A stretch of DNA of 64,000 nucleotides, from NCBI GenBank assembly GCA_018881555.1, contig JACAXG010000264.1, positions 199,775-263,774 of the forward strand. The letters run 5' to 3'. Of this stretch, positions 24,101-42,400 are shown one piece after another (the first letter of the stretch is position 1; each line of letters starts with the position of its first letter). The notes beneath the pieces are model-generated. The model was not told the origin of the DNA, did no database searches, and was given only the letters and a program-made list of their open reading frames with translations. The stretch comes from Amblyornis subalaris (lineage: Eukaryota > Chordata > Aves > Passeriformes > Ptilonorhynchidae). A program made the translations under genes and the position numbers.

Positions 24101-27100
24101 CAAACTCTTTCACATCTTTGTCTCATTNCCATTTATTCTTTGGTATAAGACATTTAATATGTTTTAAATATTTTTTATCAGTAATGTAGAGTTACTGTTT
24201 AGTCTACTATCTTTTGACCATCATTCAATTATAGTGATAATTAGATTCCCACAAGGTAGATCTAACTAAGTACATTTGACTATTCTCATTTGAAAAACAA
24301 TCTTCNTTGCAATATTATCTTTCTTCCCCCCTCCTTTTTTTTTTCCTTTTTTTTTTTTTTTGTGATGAAGCAGTCTGTGGTGTCAGTACAAATGCTGTGA
24401 CATTTATAGCAGTTCAGCTGGGAACATACTCCCTGCGTGTTCCTTTTATTCCTAATTTGTTGATGATTTCCAACAGTGTAAGTGCACAAGCAAGAACTCT
24501 GTTTGATAGCAGTGTCTGCTGGTGCCCTTTTCNCTTTTTTTGTAACCCTTATCTAATTTTGGCAGGACCACAGTTCCTGCTCTTGGACCTGATAACAGGA
24601 TCAGCACACAGCCCAAACCTACAGTAAAAGGCTTTGAGAACACCTAGGCAGGATTCTCAGTCCAGCACATGCTGAAATGGGGCCACCTGACCCATGAGAC
24701 TGGCAGTGTTCTTTGGTCCCAAAGAGCTTGTTGGGTGCCCACGACCCTAATAATCCTAGAGCTTACTACTGCTATTGGCATGTCTTGTCTTTCTTGCTGA
24801 CTCCCTTTGTTTCCTCTCTCCTGATTTGTAAATGGTCTCAAATCCTAAATAAGAAGTGCTGCTTAACCACAGTATTTTAAAAGTTTTTGTATTTTCTAAT
24901 TTATTTGTGGTTTCCATAGTGCAATCCTTAATGTGCAGAGCAATGTGGGGAGAGAACTGGGAGGGTCACCAATATTAAAGCAAGAAAGAATTTTTAGATT
25001 TACTACCATCACCTGCAAGGAACAGATCTTTGAATTTTGAGTGTTCATATATTGAGCTCAGTAACTTNTGTTAGACTAAAGCATATGACCCAGAAAGGCA
25101 CCAAATCTTCAGCTGACGCCATCAAGAAGTGNAAAAACAATTTTTTGTTAACCACACTTCTTTCTGAAAAAATGCATTCATGTAAAAAATGCATTTCTTA
25201 TTTCTGCTACCTAAACCTGATAATTATTATCTGTTGATAATTTAAACATTATCACTGAATCCTTTATCTGAAATAGTAATGCCTTCCTCATACTAGGCAT
25301 TTTGAGATGCCATAGAAGCATTGTTTACAGATTTTGAAAAGCAAATGATATTTTTTCACAGAGGTTTTGGCAGTTTTTCTGGGCTAAAACTCTTTGCTGG
25401 GTCTCTTCTGCAAGTTAATTCAATTTTGTAAAAAATGTAGTCACTAACTTGACACGGGTGTTCGAGATCACCTCACCAATGCTGAATTTAAGCATTTGCA
25501 TCACTGTGTTGCTCACTATTTTCTTGTTCATATATTCTTTTTAAATTTTCTTTTCCAGAGCATTGTTCTGAGCACTTCAGTTGCATCGCTTGACCTCTTG
25601 ACCTCTTTTAATTCCCAAACTCTAGGAAGTAATTTCTTTCCAGCATCCTATTTTCCGCCACACAGACCCAGCATTCCTCATCCCTAGATGCGTGGTTTTG
25701 CACTGCCTTGTGTTAAAATCGTCCTTGTTTGGGTGACTTGAGCTGAGCAAGTGCTCCAGCTCACTCTGCATTACTGCCATGCCATAACGGATTTCCTTTG
25801 CTGCCTGGGCATCTTCCACACATTGGCTTTGCAGGGTTCTTGAATCACTCTCAGGTGCTGAACAAAACCAGTGCCTTGGTCCTACGCTGCCTGTCAGAAA
25901 CGTGGCAGTTCACAGCTAATCACCGAGAGCTTAATCCACTGGCTCTGTCCTGTATTATGTAGTGGGGAGTTTTTGTTGATACCGATGGGGTTTTCCTGAG
26001 ATAACACCCAGCTATCTTGTTACAACGAGTATGGATTAGCAATCTCTCATGTCCACAATTGCCTTTTTTCAGACAAACTTGTAAACCGAAAAAGTAAGAG
26101 ATATATTAAATAAAGTCAGCTTGTTCTTATGAAACAATGGTGTCAGTGATTAAATGTACATCTTCTTGATCACTGAATTGCACATCAAGCTTCTCCATAG
26201 TTTCACTCAGGATGAAAATCTTTCAACCAGTGACCTCCTACTTGTCCTGTTTAATTAGCACATCACAATATTGTTTCAAATTTTCTGTCATTCCCCTAGT
26301 ACTTAAGAAGTTACTGAAAAAATCATTCCCTTCTCTGCCAGCTCTTTCGGGACATTGGAGATGTGCAAGACATGCTCTGCTCCTGTTACAGGAGTCAGCA
26401 TCCTACATGTTGCAAAAATAGAGAAAAAGCACTGTACTGAATGTTTCTGTCCTTTTTTGTCTCATTTGAAAGGTACTTTAATCTTCAGCTATTGAAGGCC
26501 TTCAGTCATTTTCAGTTCTTGTTTTGAGTATATCTACATTGAATAATTTTTCTTGAACAAATGGTAGATTCCCACAGTAAGAAGATGCATCTATCTGGCA
26601 TTGGCCATGAGACACATGTACTAGGGGATACCAGGATGGGCTGTCTTTGTCTGAGTTTGGGAACATCATAGCACATAACTCATGCAGCTATGGAGTGATG
26701 GGACAAATGCTGGGATGGGTGCAGCTGTGATGCTCTGCATGGGAAGCTGTGTAAGGTTCCCTCTTCCCTATAAGCTACTGGTTGTGCTAAAGGAAGGCTG
26801 GAGCCCAGCACCCACTGCCTACCCCATGACTGCCTGCTCACTCTACTTCTCACTTTTCTTTGGAGGCTGCAGCAGCAACTTTGTGCTTTAAAAGTGTGAG
26901 TTCATTTGAGAGAATTCCAAAGCACCCTGCAGCTTTCCCAACCTGCTCAGACTTGGAGTCTCCTTGTATGACAGCCTTTTGAATTGGCCACAAATATGTT
27001 TTCTCGTTACCCATTCATGTATTAAATACTCATCTCAATGATGAAATGCTTGCCTGGGTCTCTCTTAATGAACAAGTGTCAGATGTTTTGCACTAGCAGA

Positions 27101-28683
27101 CTTTACTGCTCAAAGGCACAGGCTTCTTGGAGCTCCACTCAGTCACTTCCAGCTCTGTCTGACTCAAAATAATGGGGAGGGGTGAAAGGGAAAGGAAGAG
27201 GCTGTTCCTGTCAATGGGATTCCAGCTGGTTTGTATATAAAATCTTTCCAGGACATCCAAAATGCTTTATTCACCAGTTGGATGTCATATTCTAAATAAA
27301 ACCAATTATTTGGTTGACATCTACAACCCCGCTGAGGTATGTGATAATGGTGCCCCTTGTCTGCTAAGACAAACACATGCATTCTCCCCACAGTGAGCAG
27401 CCAAGCGGCCCTCGCCAGCCACGGCAGCGGAAGAATGCCTCCCTATTCCCTGCCTCTTTCTCTCTCTGCCNGCCCATCCCGGCCAGCCAAGCCCGTGAGA
27501 ATACCCTGGCATAACTTCCTGGCAAGAACCATCATTTTTATGTTGCTTTTGGGTAAACTTCAATGACTCATCTTGTATTCATGCTCATCTATGGTTGGCT
27601 TTTAAAAACTTTTTTTTCTTCCAGTGTTCTGATCTGCCAAGCTGCGAGTAGTTTGCTTAACAATGTGCAATGCTTGGAGAACAGATGGGCTCTCTTCTTC
27701 CACCCAGTGGCATGCAAAAATGAAATTTTATCAATCAAACTTCAGTCTGTGACATTTTATTTGAAAAGGTTGTTTTAACAGCTACTTTGCCACCCACCAG
27801 CTCCATTGTATTTCCTTCTGCATTGGATATAGCTTTATGACAAACTCAGCATTGAGCAGCCAGCAGTCTGCATTGCAGTGGTACCTCACACAAGGTTATA
27901 TCAAATTGTTCTCCTTTATAAACACATACTTAGAAAAAGTTTGCGCCCTTGAAAATTTACAGTGTAGGCAAGGAAAGTAGTTTTCCAAGCTTAGTAGCAG
28001 CTCTGGAAATGGATACCCAGGTCCTCAGGCTCACTGTAGAGCTGACTGTAGAGCACACTGTTTGACTCCCCTTTTCCAGGACTGTTGCAAACTCACCATT
28101 ATTCAACCTACAAATTCTACTTTAACCCAGAAGAAAACATTTTGAGAAACAACATTACGTTTTTCCATACGCCATTTCATGAAAAACTAAGGTAAAAGAT
28201 GAGAAGGAATGCTTCACGCTCTGCTGCTCCACTTCTTCAGAGACTGCCTTTCCAGAGGGTTGACTAGTATAATTTTTTTCACTGAAACTTTGTTTGCTAC
28301 CTTTAGAAGCCAAATGGCACTTTGCTCAAATGCACACTGCTCACTTCCATGAAATACTAAGGGGAACAGCTGAAATCAGAGCTAGCCTAGGACATCAAGA
28401 CTACTGAGAAAGTCAGATCTGGGACTGCCGCATTCAACTCACTCAGTCCAAAGTGCTCTGGAAGGCCTTATGGCCATCTGTGCAAGAAGAAAGAGTTTGT
28501 TTCTTGGTTGACTGACATACTATTTTTCCTGTACGTAAAAGAAAATGGATGTAATAGCTTGGACATTCCCATTCGTTGCTGGTGGAGCTCAGCATCTTGA
28601 AGCAGTTGATAACTGGTGCAATCTTATCTACAGCAAGATCAGTACATGGACGTGATCGGCTTTTGTGAGCTTTAAAGATGGAC
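18187..28683. other. Intergenic, no gene seen
   Basis: No coding exon, RNA gene or clear transposon body can be supported. A GC-richer patch at 20.3-20.9 kb gives frames of up to 153 codons on both strands. They have no domain, and such frames are expected by chance in GC-rich DNA. The extremely AT-rich segment near 22.25 kb and a T-rich run near 24.34 kb are the only low-complexity stretches that stand out. Confidence 0.55.
22228..22300. repeat. AT-rich low-complexity segment with self-complementary core
   Basis: About 70 bases are almost purely A and T, built from TAAT/ATTA repeats. The core AATAATATTATT is a perfect 12-bp palindrome, and the surrounding sequence can pair imperfectly further out. 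Such DNA can unwind or form a hairpin easily. No gene context suggests a specific role. Confidence 0.7.
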
Positions 28684-29747
28684 TGTCATGGTTTGACACT
28701 GGTCAAACGCCAGGCACCCACGAAAAGCCCACTCACTCACTCTCCTCTGGTCTGTGACTGGACAGAGGAGAGAAAATTTAACAAGGGGTTAATGAGTTAA
28801 GGACCGGGAGAAAACACTTCAAGGGAAAAACAGGCTCAACTTAATGATATAAGGTGAATTTATTACTAACAAGATCAGAGTAGGAGAATGAGAAGTNAAA
28901 ATAAGCCCTTACAGATACCCTTGTCCCCCCCAACCCCTCCCTCCTTCCCACTGATGGTGCAGGTAGATGGGGCGGGGGTTTTGGTCAGTTCATCACCCAA
29001 GATCTTCTTTCCACTGCTCAGGGAGAGGAGTCATTTCCCGGCTGCACTGTGGGGTCCCCTCCCACGGGAGACAGTTCTCCGTGAACTCCTCCAGCATGGG
29101 CCCAAGCTCACGAGCAGCAGCANTCCCAAAACTGCTGCAGCATGAGTCCATCCCACGGGCAGACAGTCCTCCCAAAACTGCTGCGGCTGCCACGAGGTTC
29201 AGTCCTCCAAGGACAGGCTGCTCCAGCCTGGAAGCAAGGCCTCTCTCTCCACTGAGACTCCCGCCAGACCACAGCATTCTGGTATCCACCCACTCCAGCG
29301 TGGGCACCTCCCCCATGGGCTGNGAGTGGATCTCTGCATTCCCCGTGGACCCCCATGGGCTGCAGGGGGACAACTGCCTCACCATGGTCCCCACCACAGG
29401 CTGCAGGGACATCTCGGCTCTGGCGCCTGGAGCACCTCCTNCCCCTCCTTCTGCACTGACCTTGGTGCCTCCATTGTTGTTTCTCTCACGTGTTCTCACT
29501 CCTACTCTTCTCTAGTTGGAATAATTACAACTGCGTGCCCCAACTTTGTTGTGATTTCTNCTTAAATCTTATCACAGAGGCCTTACCATCATCTCTAATT
29601 GGCCCAGCCTTGGCCAGAGGCACATCCATCATCAGAACCACCAGAGACTGGCTCTGCTGGACATGGTGGAAGCTTCCAGCAGCTTCTCACAGAAGCCACC
29701 TCTGTGCCCNCCCCCACTACCAAAAACCAGGCCCTGCAAGACCAACA
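28684..29747 (-). mobile_element. Solo LTR, copy A (ERVL-like family)
   Basis: It is about 1.06 kb and shows the same layout as copy B at 53450-54552. Read on the minus strand, it has a start near TGTTGG, a GGTTTTTGGTAG block, and an AGAAGCTGCTGGAAGCTTCC block. Then come degenerate CAGCATGGG/CCCATGGGCTGCAGG units and an AATAAA at 28859-28864. It ends near CATGACA. I associate this repeat with abundant ERVL-type solo LTRs of songbirds, from memory and without a search. ATGGA occurs on both sides (28678-28682 and 29749-29753) and may be the 5-bp target duplication, allowing one extra base at each end. No internal viral region remains. Confidence 0.7.
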
Positions 29748-29748
29748 C

Positions 29749-32700
29749 ATGGATTAAAGCAGAATATTCACAAATGCTAATTAAGCAACAGCAGCTGGTC
29801 TTCACAGGTCAGTCTGCAGGCAGTGGCCAGAGGGAAGCTCCCCTGGCAGCGACTCAGAGCACATCCCTACATTAAACTCTTGTTCTGAATCACTTCCTGG
29901 GAGAGCCTCTGCTCCCCTCACAGATGCCTATCTCCACCATTTGACATCATTCAGCTTTCCAGCTGTGTCCCCTGGGCTTCTCTTCTGCCACAGACCNGAG
30001 GAAATTGCTGTGAAATCTATTGCAGGTGGAAGGATAAGCATGTCGTAAATGGCTTCACAGACTCAAATGGGGTTTGATCTTTCCAGTTATAAAACACAGC
30101 TTGCTAAATTCTGGGTTTTGAAACTCACTGCTAATATTTTAAAGTGAAAACCAATAACCATATGGGATTTAGCAATTCACATGCCAGGTTATGATGAGCT
30201 GCTTGGTTTGTCAGTTCCCAGCTGCTACTTTGATAAATCACCAGGGGATTTCCTCACTGACTGGGCTGCCAGCTATGCTGGGGTGAATACAGGGAACGAG
30301 TTTTGTATTAGATTTTATGGGTTGGAGCCTTCAGCATGCCATGATCCCTCTGAACCACATGAATGTGAACCAAGGACAAACTGATGAATTTATAGGGAAA
30401 GAGCTCCCCATGGGCACAAAACTGGCGGAGGCAATGTTCCAGCTCCATAGTTCAGACACATGTCCTGTGGCACAGAGAGGTAGGAGGATGGGAGATATGT
30501 GGGAATAGGGCTCCTCTGTGGCTCATCCTCTGCCTGCAGGTTTCCTTTGAGCCTGAGTTACAGCTGCAGCAGAAGCTTATAGGTGCTTTTACAGCTTCTA
30601 GGGACAGCTGTCCATCTCCTACAGCTACACATATGCACATTTACTGATACAGACATCTAACAAGGACAAGAACTGAGGTTTTACGTGCTCTGTGGCACAG
30701 AAAGTGTGAGAGTGTTCAGGGTGAGCCAGTGGGTTGTTATTGCACCCTTCACCCAAGAGAGCCTTGTCAGACTTTGCCCCCCGGAGCATCTGGCACCGAC
30801 AGCAGCAGTGAACTCAACCCACACAGCCCAGCCAGCCTCAGTGCAAGCAGCAGCCCTGTGGTTGGCTGTAGAAAGCTCTGTGTCTCAAAATTAATTTGCC
30901 TGTGGTTCTGCTGACACCTTCTGATTATGCTGCTCTCCCAGTAAAAGAAAGGGTGTGCTGAAATCAATTTCCCACCCCCTCCTCCACTGCAGATAGAAGA
31001 CAAAAGATATATTGCTAATTAAAATGTTCTAATCTGCTGGAAAGCAGTTTTGCAGGATTGATTTGAATAAAACTGATGATGCAGCCCACTCAGATCACTG
31101 GGAAACGACCTCTCTATTATGAAGTCCCAGAATAACATAGCCAAGCAATCTTGATTTCCTAAAATCTGTCAAAGGAAAAACTTCTTAGTTAGTTGCAGCA
31201 TATAATATGGATATTCCTGAAATGTCCTCTGCTTAATGAACAGCTGATATTGGCTAACCTCATAGAAATAAGAGAGAATTAGTACCAGCTGCAAAATGCA
31301 TTCACTGGATAGTGAAACTGGCAGTTGGTATTATGCCTGCTATAAATATTTTTAATTAAAAATTGTTTTCTGTCTCTTCAATTGGTATAATAGCNATAAT
31401 GCTTAGTGAGAGTTACTGAAGATGTAATAGGATTCCNCTTCGTGTATAGCAGAGCTATTTATTCTGCCATAACATTGCTATAGTGGAAATCTGCATAAAA
31501 ATGTCCAGATTCTAGTACAAGAGAAAAATAGACTGCAGGAGTGTTTCAGAAGGCACATGAGCATGCAAATTCCTAAATAAAACCATGCTCAAACATTGCT
31601 TTCTCAGGTATGACTTTAAAATTATATTAAAAACCTTTTGGGGGAGAATTTTCAGCTTCAATCCACAGCCCTATGGCAGTGTATGCCTCTAAGAAAGGGT
31701 CGGCTCTTTGCAAGTTTACAGGGAGCAGCACAGCAGATCCTCTTGTGCTGCTCTGGCTGGGCCCTGACACAGGTCTCTGTCAGGGAGGATGGGGGCTTGG
31801 GGGTGCTTCTCCTGCCCTGATTCAGAAAGGAGCAGCCCCTTTCCCCGTGTGGAGGGGCTAGGAGATGTACTGGCAGAGAGACCCCTGCAGTGCTGCAGCA
31901 GACCTGAGCCTCTGTGTACTTGGTCTCTGCGTAGTGCTCTNCTGCCATGACTACGCATAGGTGATGAGGGACACCTCCTCCTTTGGGGAGTCAAGACACA
32001 TTAGACCAGCTATGCCCTGGCAGGCACAGCCCATGTTAGGCATTACCTAAACAGGATAGATACTGTGACAGCTGGAGAAATCTGTTAGCTGTCCCTGCTG
32101 GGCCTTTGGGAACTTGNGATTGCTCCCCACACTATTTGGGAGACTTTCTAAAGCTGATGGGACCAATCGCTTTCTCATCCCCGCTTGACTCTCTTCCATT
32201 CTGAGGCTCTGGACCACTATCGTGATATAGGCATTTCCTCCCACTGCCTTCCTCAGGCCCCCGCCTTCATCCTCCCCAGCTTCTGATACACCTAGCCCTG
32301 ACCAGCACTTGCCCTCACTCTCTCATTTCTACTCTCCTGTGTATACCTCAGAGGTCCTGGTGCAGATTGCCTTGGTCTGGTGTTCGCTTTCTGACAACTC
32401 CCAGAGGCTCAAGTCAAGACAAAAGCCTCATTCTGTCAGTCACTGTATGAATACATGATTAGGCACATCCTCTGCTTCCAAAGACCTTTTGATCTAAACC
32501 TGCTGCTTTGATTTCATGATACTCAATTCCTTTCCAGTTTGGCTCTCATCCTTTTCTTGTCCCTAAACTGACAGCAATTTTATTGCAAGCAAGTCATTCC
32601 TCTGACAAAGCTATTGTCCTTTTTACCCACAGGTTCTTCCTTCTTATTCTGGATTCTTCTTTCTGCCACAATTTATCTTTGCTTTGCTATTCCTGCTAGC

Positions 32701-35700
32701 CCTTTAAGATGCGTTTATGGTTTACAGTCCTCTCATTTTCCAGCTCCTTGTTACTCTTAGGGCACGTACTCTCCTCTCTGCTCTCTTTCAAAGGGAAAGA
32801 TGAACTCTGCTTGCTGGGGCATTTANCCAGCTCTTCATAGAGAAGGCAGCAGCCCCACTGTGGTGTGTTCTTGCCTGGCCAGGTTTGCAATGGGCACCGA
32901 TACCATCATCAGTGAGCACCTCTGCAGATCAATGGATTCGACAGCAAAGACAAGAATAAAACAAAATCAGAAACATGACTCACACCAGTGCCCAGAGAGA
33001 GAAAGGAAGAGGGAGAGGGAGACAGGAAAGAGAAATGAAGACCACAACCTCATTTGCCTGAGGGCACAGAGGTCGTGTTAGCCAGGGAATTAAATAAAAT
33101 GGACTTTTCTGGGGGTGGCTGGGCAGGGTGAGTTTCTGTTTGATTATTTTAATTCTGCCAGGCTACCTCCCCGTGTCAGGTCACTCAATGACCTAATTTT
33201 ATTCCAGTAATGAAAGTACTCTATAGTAACAGAAAAAGGACAACACATGATTTTTTTTTTTCTCCACCCAATCTAACGAATTTGTTTTGGTGGCCAGTTT
33301 GAATGATATTTTGATCACTTGACAGGTTTTATATGAAATAGCTGATAATTTAAGAGCCTGTTACACCAGGACAAGCTCTCACTCACCCATGTGCCAGTTT
33401 CCTACCCTGTTGTAAACTAAAAGAATTAAGAACACCCTNAGCCCAGATAAATTTGACATACAATTCTCCAGTCATTTGAATCGAAAGGAAGTATTGATTA
33501 TTTAATTACACAGAAACGATCCAGATGCTTAGCATTTACTACAGATTAATGACTGTCCCAGAGCAGTTAATGGCCCTTCTTGCTGCCGTCAACAAAAGCT
33601 GCCTATTAATCCCTGGGAAATGGCTTGCATAACAATCATAACCTGCTGTTAAAAGTTTCTAAATAGATAAAAGTGTCACATGAATTTATAAGTGCCAAGG
33701 CTGAATGGGATCTGTGTGGTATTTCTCGCAAAGGAATGCCACGTGCATGAGCTCATCTGATTGCTTGAATTATCACAAAATCCCAAGTTGCTCTTTTGGA
33801 TTGGAAAATGGCATGTAAGAAAGTGCCAAGTGGCTGGAGTCTTATCTACTGACTGGGAAATAATTACTTCGCTGCATAATAAAGAGGAACCTTCCTTCTA
33901 ACAGCAGTGCTCTGCCCTTTTTATCGCATCGCCTGAAACACGTGTAAGGGAGGCTGTGCTGTTTCATTCCTTCACTTTAAGAGGAAAAAACACTTGCACA
34001 CATACACACACACAGAGCTGACCCACATCCTCCCAAGCCCAGCAATGGGTCCAGCAGGTGTAGGGATCTTGCTAGACTGGGATCTGTATTATTTAAAGGT
34101 CTTCAAAGGAGCCCTTTGCACCTGGGTCTCTTTGTCCCACACTGGGCTGTTAGAACATTGAACATGGCATGCGGTGCCAGGGAAAGCTGCTTTTGGAAAA
34201 CGTTGCCTCTTGCTCCTGGAGGAGCTGGGAGGGCATGCAGACCCTGGGGGAAGGGGTGGTGAAGGGCAGGGAATCGCAGCAGCACTGCATCCCCACATGT
34301 GGTAACTGTGCCCTACCACTGCTCTAGCACTCACAAAGTCCCTCCTGTCTCGGAGCTCAGCTTCAAACCAGCCGGCAGAGGACCCTGCGTCCTGTGGGGT
34401 TTCAGCATCTCCATCACAATGCAGCTCAGCTGAAGTCACCTGGGCACCAGCTTCAGTCCCTGTCCTCTCAGTAGCCACTGTCCCTGCAGCTAGCTGTCCT
34501 CTGCTTCCTAACCCCGCCAGCTGAGCAGTGGCTGGTTATTGCATTTTAGCATTAACTAATAAAAATTATATAAACATGCCATTGTCTGGAGGTGGAGAAG
34601 GCTGCCTGGAGGAGTGGAGCCAGGTCTGTGGGAGCATCCTATTCCTACTAGGAATTTAGGCAAGTGGTTTCCTTGTATCCAGCCAGGTCACAGATNCTGA
34701 GGTAAGAGGAAAGATGAGAAATTACTAGTCTCCTCCAAAGAATCAGACAGCGGGGGACCCAAGGGCCCTTACTAAATCACAGCTTGAAGCCTGTTAGCAT
34801 TACTGCCTCTATTTTCTGTTATTTTCAGTGTATTTGTCTTGATAAGGCAAAGACACGCTTCAGTGCAGAGCTGGACCAGAGAGGGTTGCCCATTGTTTGA
34901 AAAGAAGTTGGGTGCCACAAGGCCCCAGTCCCTTGCCCCCTTACACCATGCACCATTCAGTTCTCCTCCAGCACAAAGGCTTGCGGCTTGGTGACCCCCA
35001 TTCAGCAGCAGCCGGCACAGGGGCTGGGATGCAGGGGAGGAGCACGCACATGAGTAGGCTGCCGCTGCCACCGCAGAGGTGTGAGATGTACACGTGGAGC
35101 AAGCGCACTACCTGAGAGGTTGGCAGGTTGGAGGCTGCAGCCTGTAATTTCCCTTCACACTCTCAACACTCCATGGTACCTCACCCCTCTTATCCCATCA
35201 GGAGGCTTATTCCCACTGCGAAGCACTGAAGGCACACCTCTTCCACGACGCACTCCTGTGATTTTTTGGTGGGCTGCATCTTACTCACAGTAAGAGTAAG
35301 GACTCACAGGAGGAGTCAGACACTCAATAAGTACTGAACTAATTATCCTCTCTAACTCTTTCCAAATCTGCTTTGCTGCGTTCTCACAACATGTGGCCAG
35401 TGTTCAGGTGAGAGGGACACGCACTGTGCACTTCATGGACGTCTTTGCGCTGCCTCCCCAAGGAGAACGCCAGCCCAGGACCCCCAGCCCTTCCTTCGCA
35501 TCGACCGGGCGCCTGCACGCGGGCAGGACCCCCGTCCTGTGCTCACCGGCTTTGCAGCGCCGAGGGATACCAGCCCAGCAAGCAGCCCCACAAATCTTCT
35601 GTGTCCAAGAGCTGAGAGAAGCAAATTTGCCTCCCTGTGCTTGTCCAGGGGCACGGAACCTTTCCGTCAATGGCATTCGGCATCCAAAGCCCGGTGCCGG

Positions 35701-35743
35701 GCGAGGCAGGGCTGCGTTAGCAGAGAGGGAGCACATTCCCCAC
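29749..35743. other. Intergenic, no gene seen; possible conserved non-coding stretch
   Basis: No exon can be supported. Much of 30.9-34.0 kb is AT-rich with TTAAT/ATTA-rich, unrepeated sequence of the kind often seen in conserved non-coding elements. The clearest stretch is 33480-33940. A purine-rich run (GGGAGA-type) lies at about 32994-33045. From about 35.4 kb the sequence turns GC- and CpG-rich toward the KRR1 promoter. Confidence 0.5.
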
Positions 35744-35752
35744 GGCCTCCAT

Positions 35753-35782
35753 CGCTCCCCGTCGTATCGCTCCCCGTCGTAT
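35753..35782. repeat. 15-bp tandem duplication
   Basis: The unit CGCTCCCCGTCGTAT occurs twice in a row without mismatch inside a CpG-rich stretch about 1 kb upstream of KRR1. It sits 70 bases before the CTCF-like motif. It is a small local duplication and I see no coding role. Confidence 0.85.
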
Positions 35783-35849
35783 CCCTACCGCAAAAGCCAC
35801 AGGGCGGACGGCAGCTCCGTTTGGGATGCTCCACTTAGCGCGGCGGCCA

Positions 35850-35863
35850 GTGCCATCTAGCGG
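35850..35863 (-). promoter_or_regulatory. CTCF-like core motif upstream of KRR1
   Basis: Read on the minus strand, the 14 bases are CCGCTAGATGGCAC. They match 13 of 14 positions of the CTCF core I use (CCASYAGRKGGCRS). The one mismatch, G for A at position three, is also found in published forms of the motif. It lies in CpG-rich DNA about 0.9 kb before the KRR1 start. Occupancy is inferred from the motif and not shown. Confidence 0.5.
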
Positions 35864-36719
35864 GATCGGGAAGGGATAACCAACCTCCCCAAAGGGCCGG
35901 GAGGAACCGCCAGCACCCCTGTGCGGCGGGCCTCGCGGGTTCCCCTTCGCGCTTCTTTCCCTNCTGTGGGAAGCGCTCCCACAGCAGGCTCCCTGTTTGA
36001 AGGATGTCGACATGCAGAAATTAAAATAAATGGCTACAAACTTGCATCAAAAAGCGATGTCAAGCTTGCAGGTAGAAGGGATCTCGGGAGTCCTGTTCGT
36101 TGTGGGAGACGGGGTGGGCAAAGGGCTGGCAGAGGGAGCAAGCTAGGAAAAACAGCAGCCACCTACACAGGAAGGGTTGGGGGGGCTTGTAAAAATGGAT
36201 TTTTAAATTAATATTTTACTTAGGTATAGATCAGATGATAGAAATATCTTTCTCAACATTATGGCGATTAAACATCGCAGAGTGCAGGTTTTTATGAATT
36301 GATCTGCTGAACACCTGCCAAAGACAACACTGTCCTGCCTCAGTGTCCTTGCTCTTAAAGGTCTCCTCCAGTTTTTCACTCCATTGGCTTTTCAAGGTCT
36401 CCATAAAAGAGAGCGGAGGGGGCACATTCTTGCTCTTTCATTGAAGGAAATGCTCAGTTAGAGGTACAGGAAGGGGCAGGGAGGAGGATGCAGAGCATCT
36501 CTCAGAAAACCTTAAATTACGTTATTCTGCTGAAAAATTACGTCTCAGCAGGAATCCCTTTTCTTTAGTTATGAGCACCGAAGTATTTCAAGGATTAACG
36601 TACTTGTCCTTCAGTGCACATTTTGAGCAGGCTGGCTTTGTTTCTCATGGTGTCGCGCACTGGAAGAAGCTGTCTGGACAAGCCGTTTCCCGCGAAGGGC
36701 CGGGGGACATTCCCCCCAG

Positions 36720-36780
36720 TCCAAGAGCGGCGCCCGGCGCGGCCCGCCCCCTTCCCGCCCCTTCCGGTGCGCGCGCGGAC

Positions 36781-36790
<10 letters not shown>
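36720..36790 (+). promoter_or_regulatory. KRR1 promoter, GC-rich and TATA-less
   Basis: The stretch before the start codon is GC- and CpG-rich and has no TATA box. On the minus strand it carries CACCGGAAGGGGCGGG: an ETS-type CCGGAAG site (36761-36767 region) next to an SP1-type GGGCGG. The start codon itself sits in ACATGGCGGCC, a good YY1-type site. ETS plus YY1 at the start is common in vertebrate housekeeping and ribosome-related genes. The transcription start is inferred to lie within about 60 bases upstream of the ATG. Confidence 0.65.
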
Positions 36791-41896
<5,106 letters not shown>

Positions 41897-42400
41897 TTCA
41901 CCCCCCCTGGATGTTTATTTGTCCTCTCTGATAATGAACATTTTTACACTTGGAAGATTGGAGATTTTTTGCTGTCGGTATAATCTGGACAAAAAAAGAC
42001 TAGGTAGAAAGGTCATTCTCTTTTCCTAAGTACAGTNTAGTTAGTGGACCTACAGCAGCTGTACGGACTTGGCAAGGCCGGTGAAGAAAATCTGTGCTGC
42101 TATGTTTGAGGAAGGAAGAGAGTGTATTTGGGTAATGTCCGTCTGCCTAAAGGGAAGGTTTCATAATAGAAACATTCAGGAGTTCGATGTGGAGTGTTAA
42201 AGATTAGGGTCAGAGAACTCTGGGAAGGTGAAGGTTCAAGGTGATTCTGTGAAAGACTACCAGACAATATGCAGCCTCAGTTGTGGTAACTTTTNCTAAA
42301 CGGGCAAGATTTATTACTGTATTATGCTTTTGTTTCTGTAAAAGCTGATTATTTTTGTGTCTTGTCTTGATGAAAATAAACTATTTTAATACAATGTTCT
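41897..42400 (+). other. KRR1: KRR1 3' untranslated region with poly(A) signal
   Basis: After the TAA stop there is about 480 bases of non-coding sequence. It ends with AATAAA at 42375-42380, in the context TGAAAATAAACTATTTTAAT, which is the likely main polyadenylation signal. Further AATAAA strings at 42662-42667 and 42779-42784 could be distal alternatives. No other gene starts in this stretch. Confidence 0.7.

Noticed and set aside
35393..35860. 155-codon frame in the CpG-rich region upstream of KRR1
   Set aside because: Arg/Pro-rich low-complexity translation typical of CpG-rich non-coding DNA, with overlapping open frames on the other strand and no conserved motif.
1..36700. PHLDA1, the expected next gene upstream of KRR1
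   Set aside because: No PH-domain or Gln/Pro-rich coding sequence was seen. The interval between the genes is probably longer than the window.
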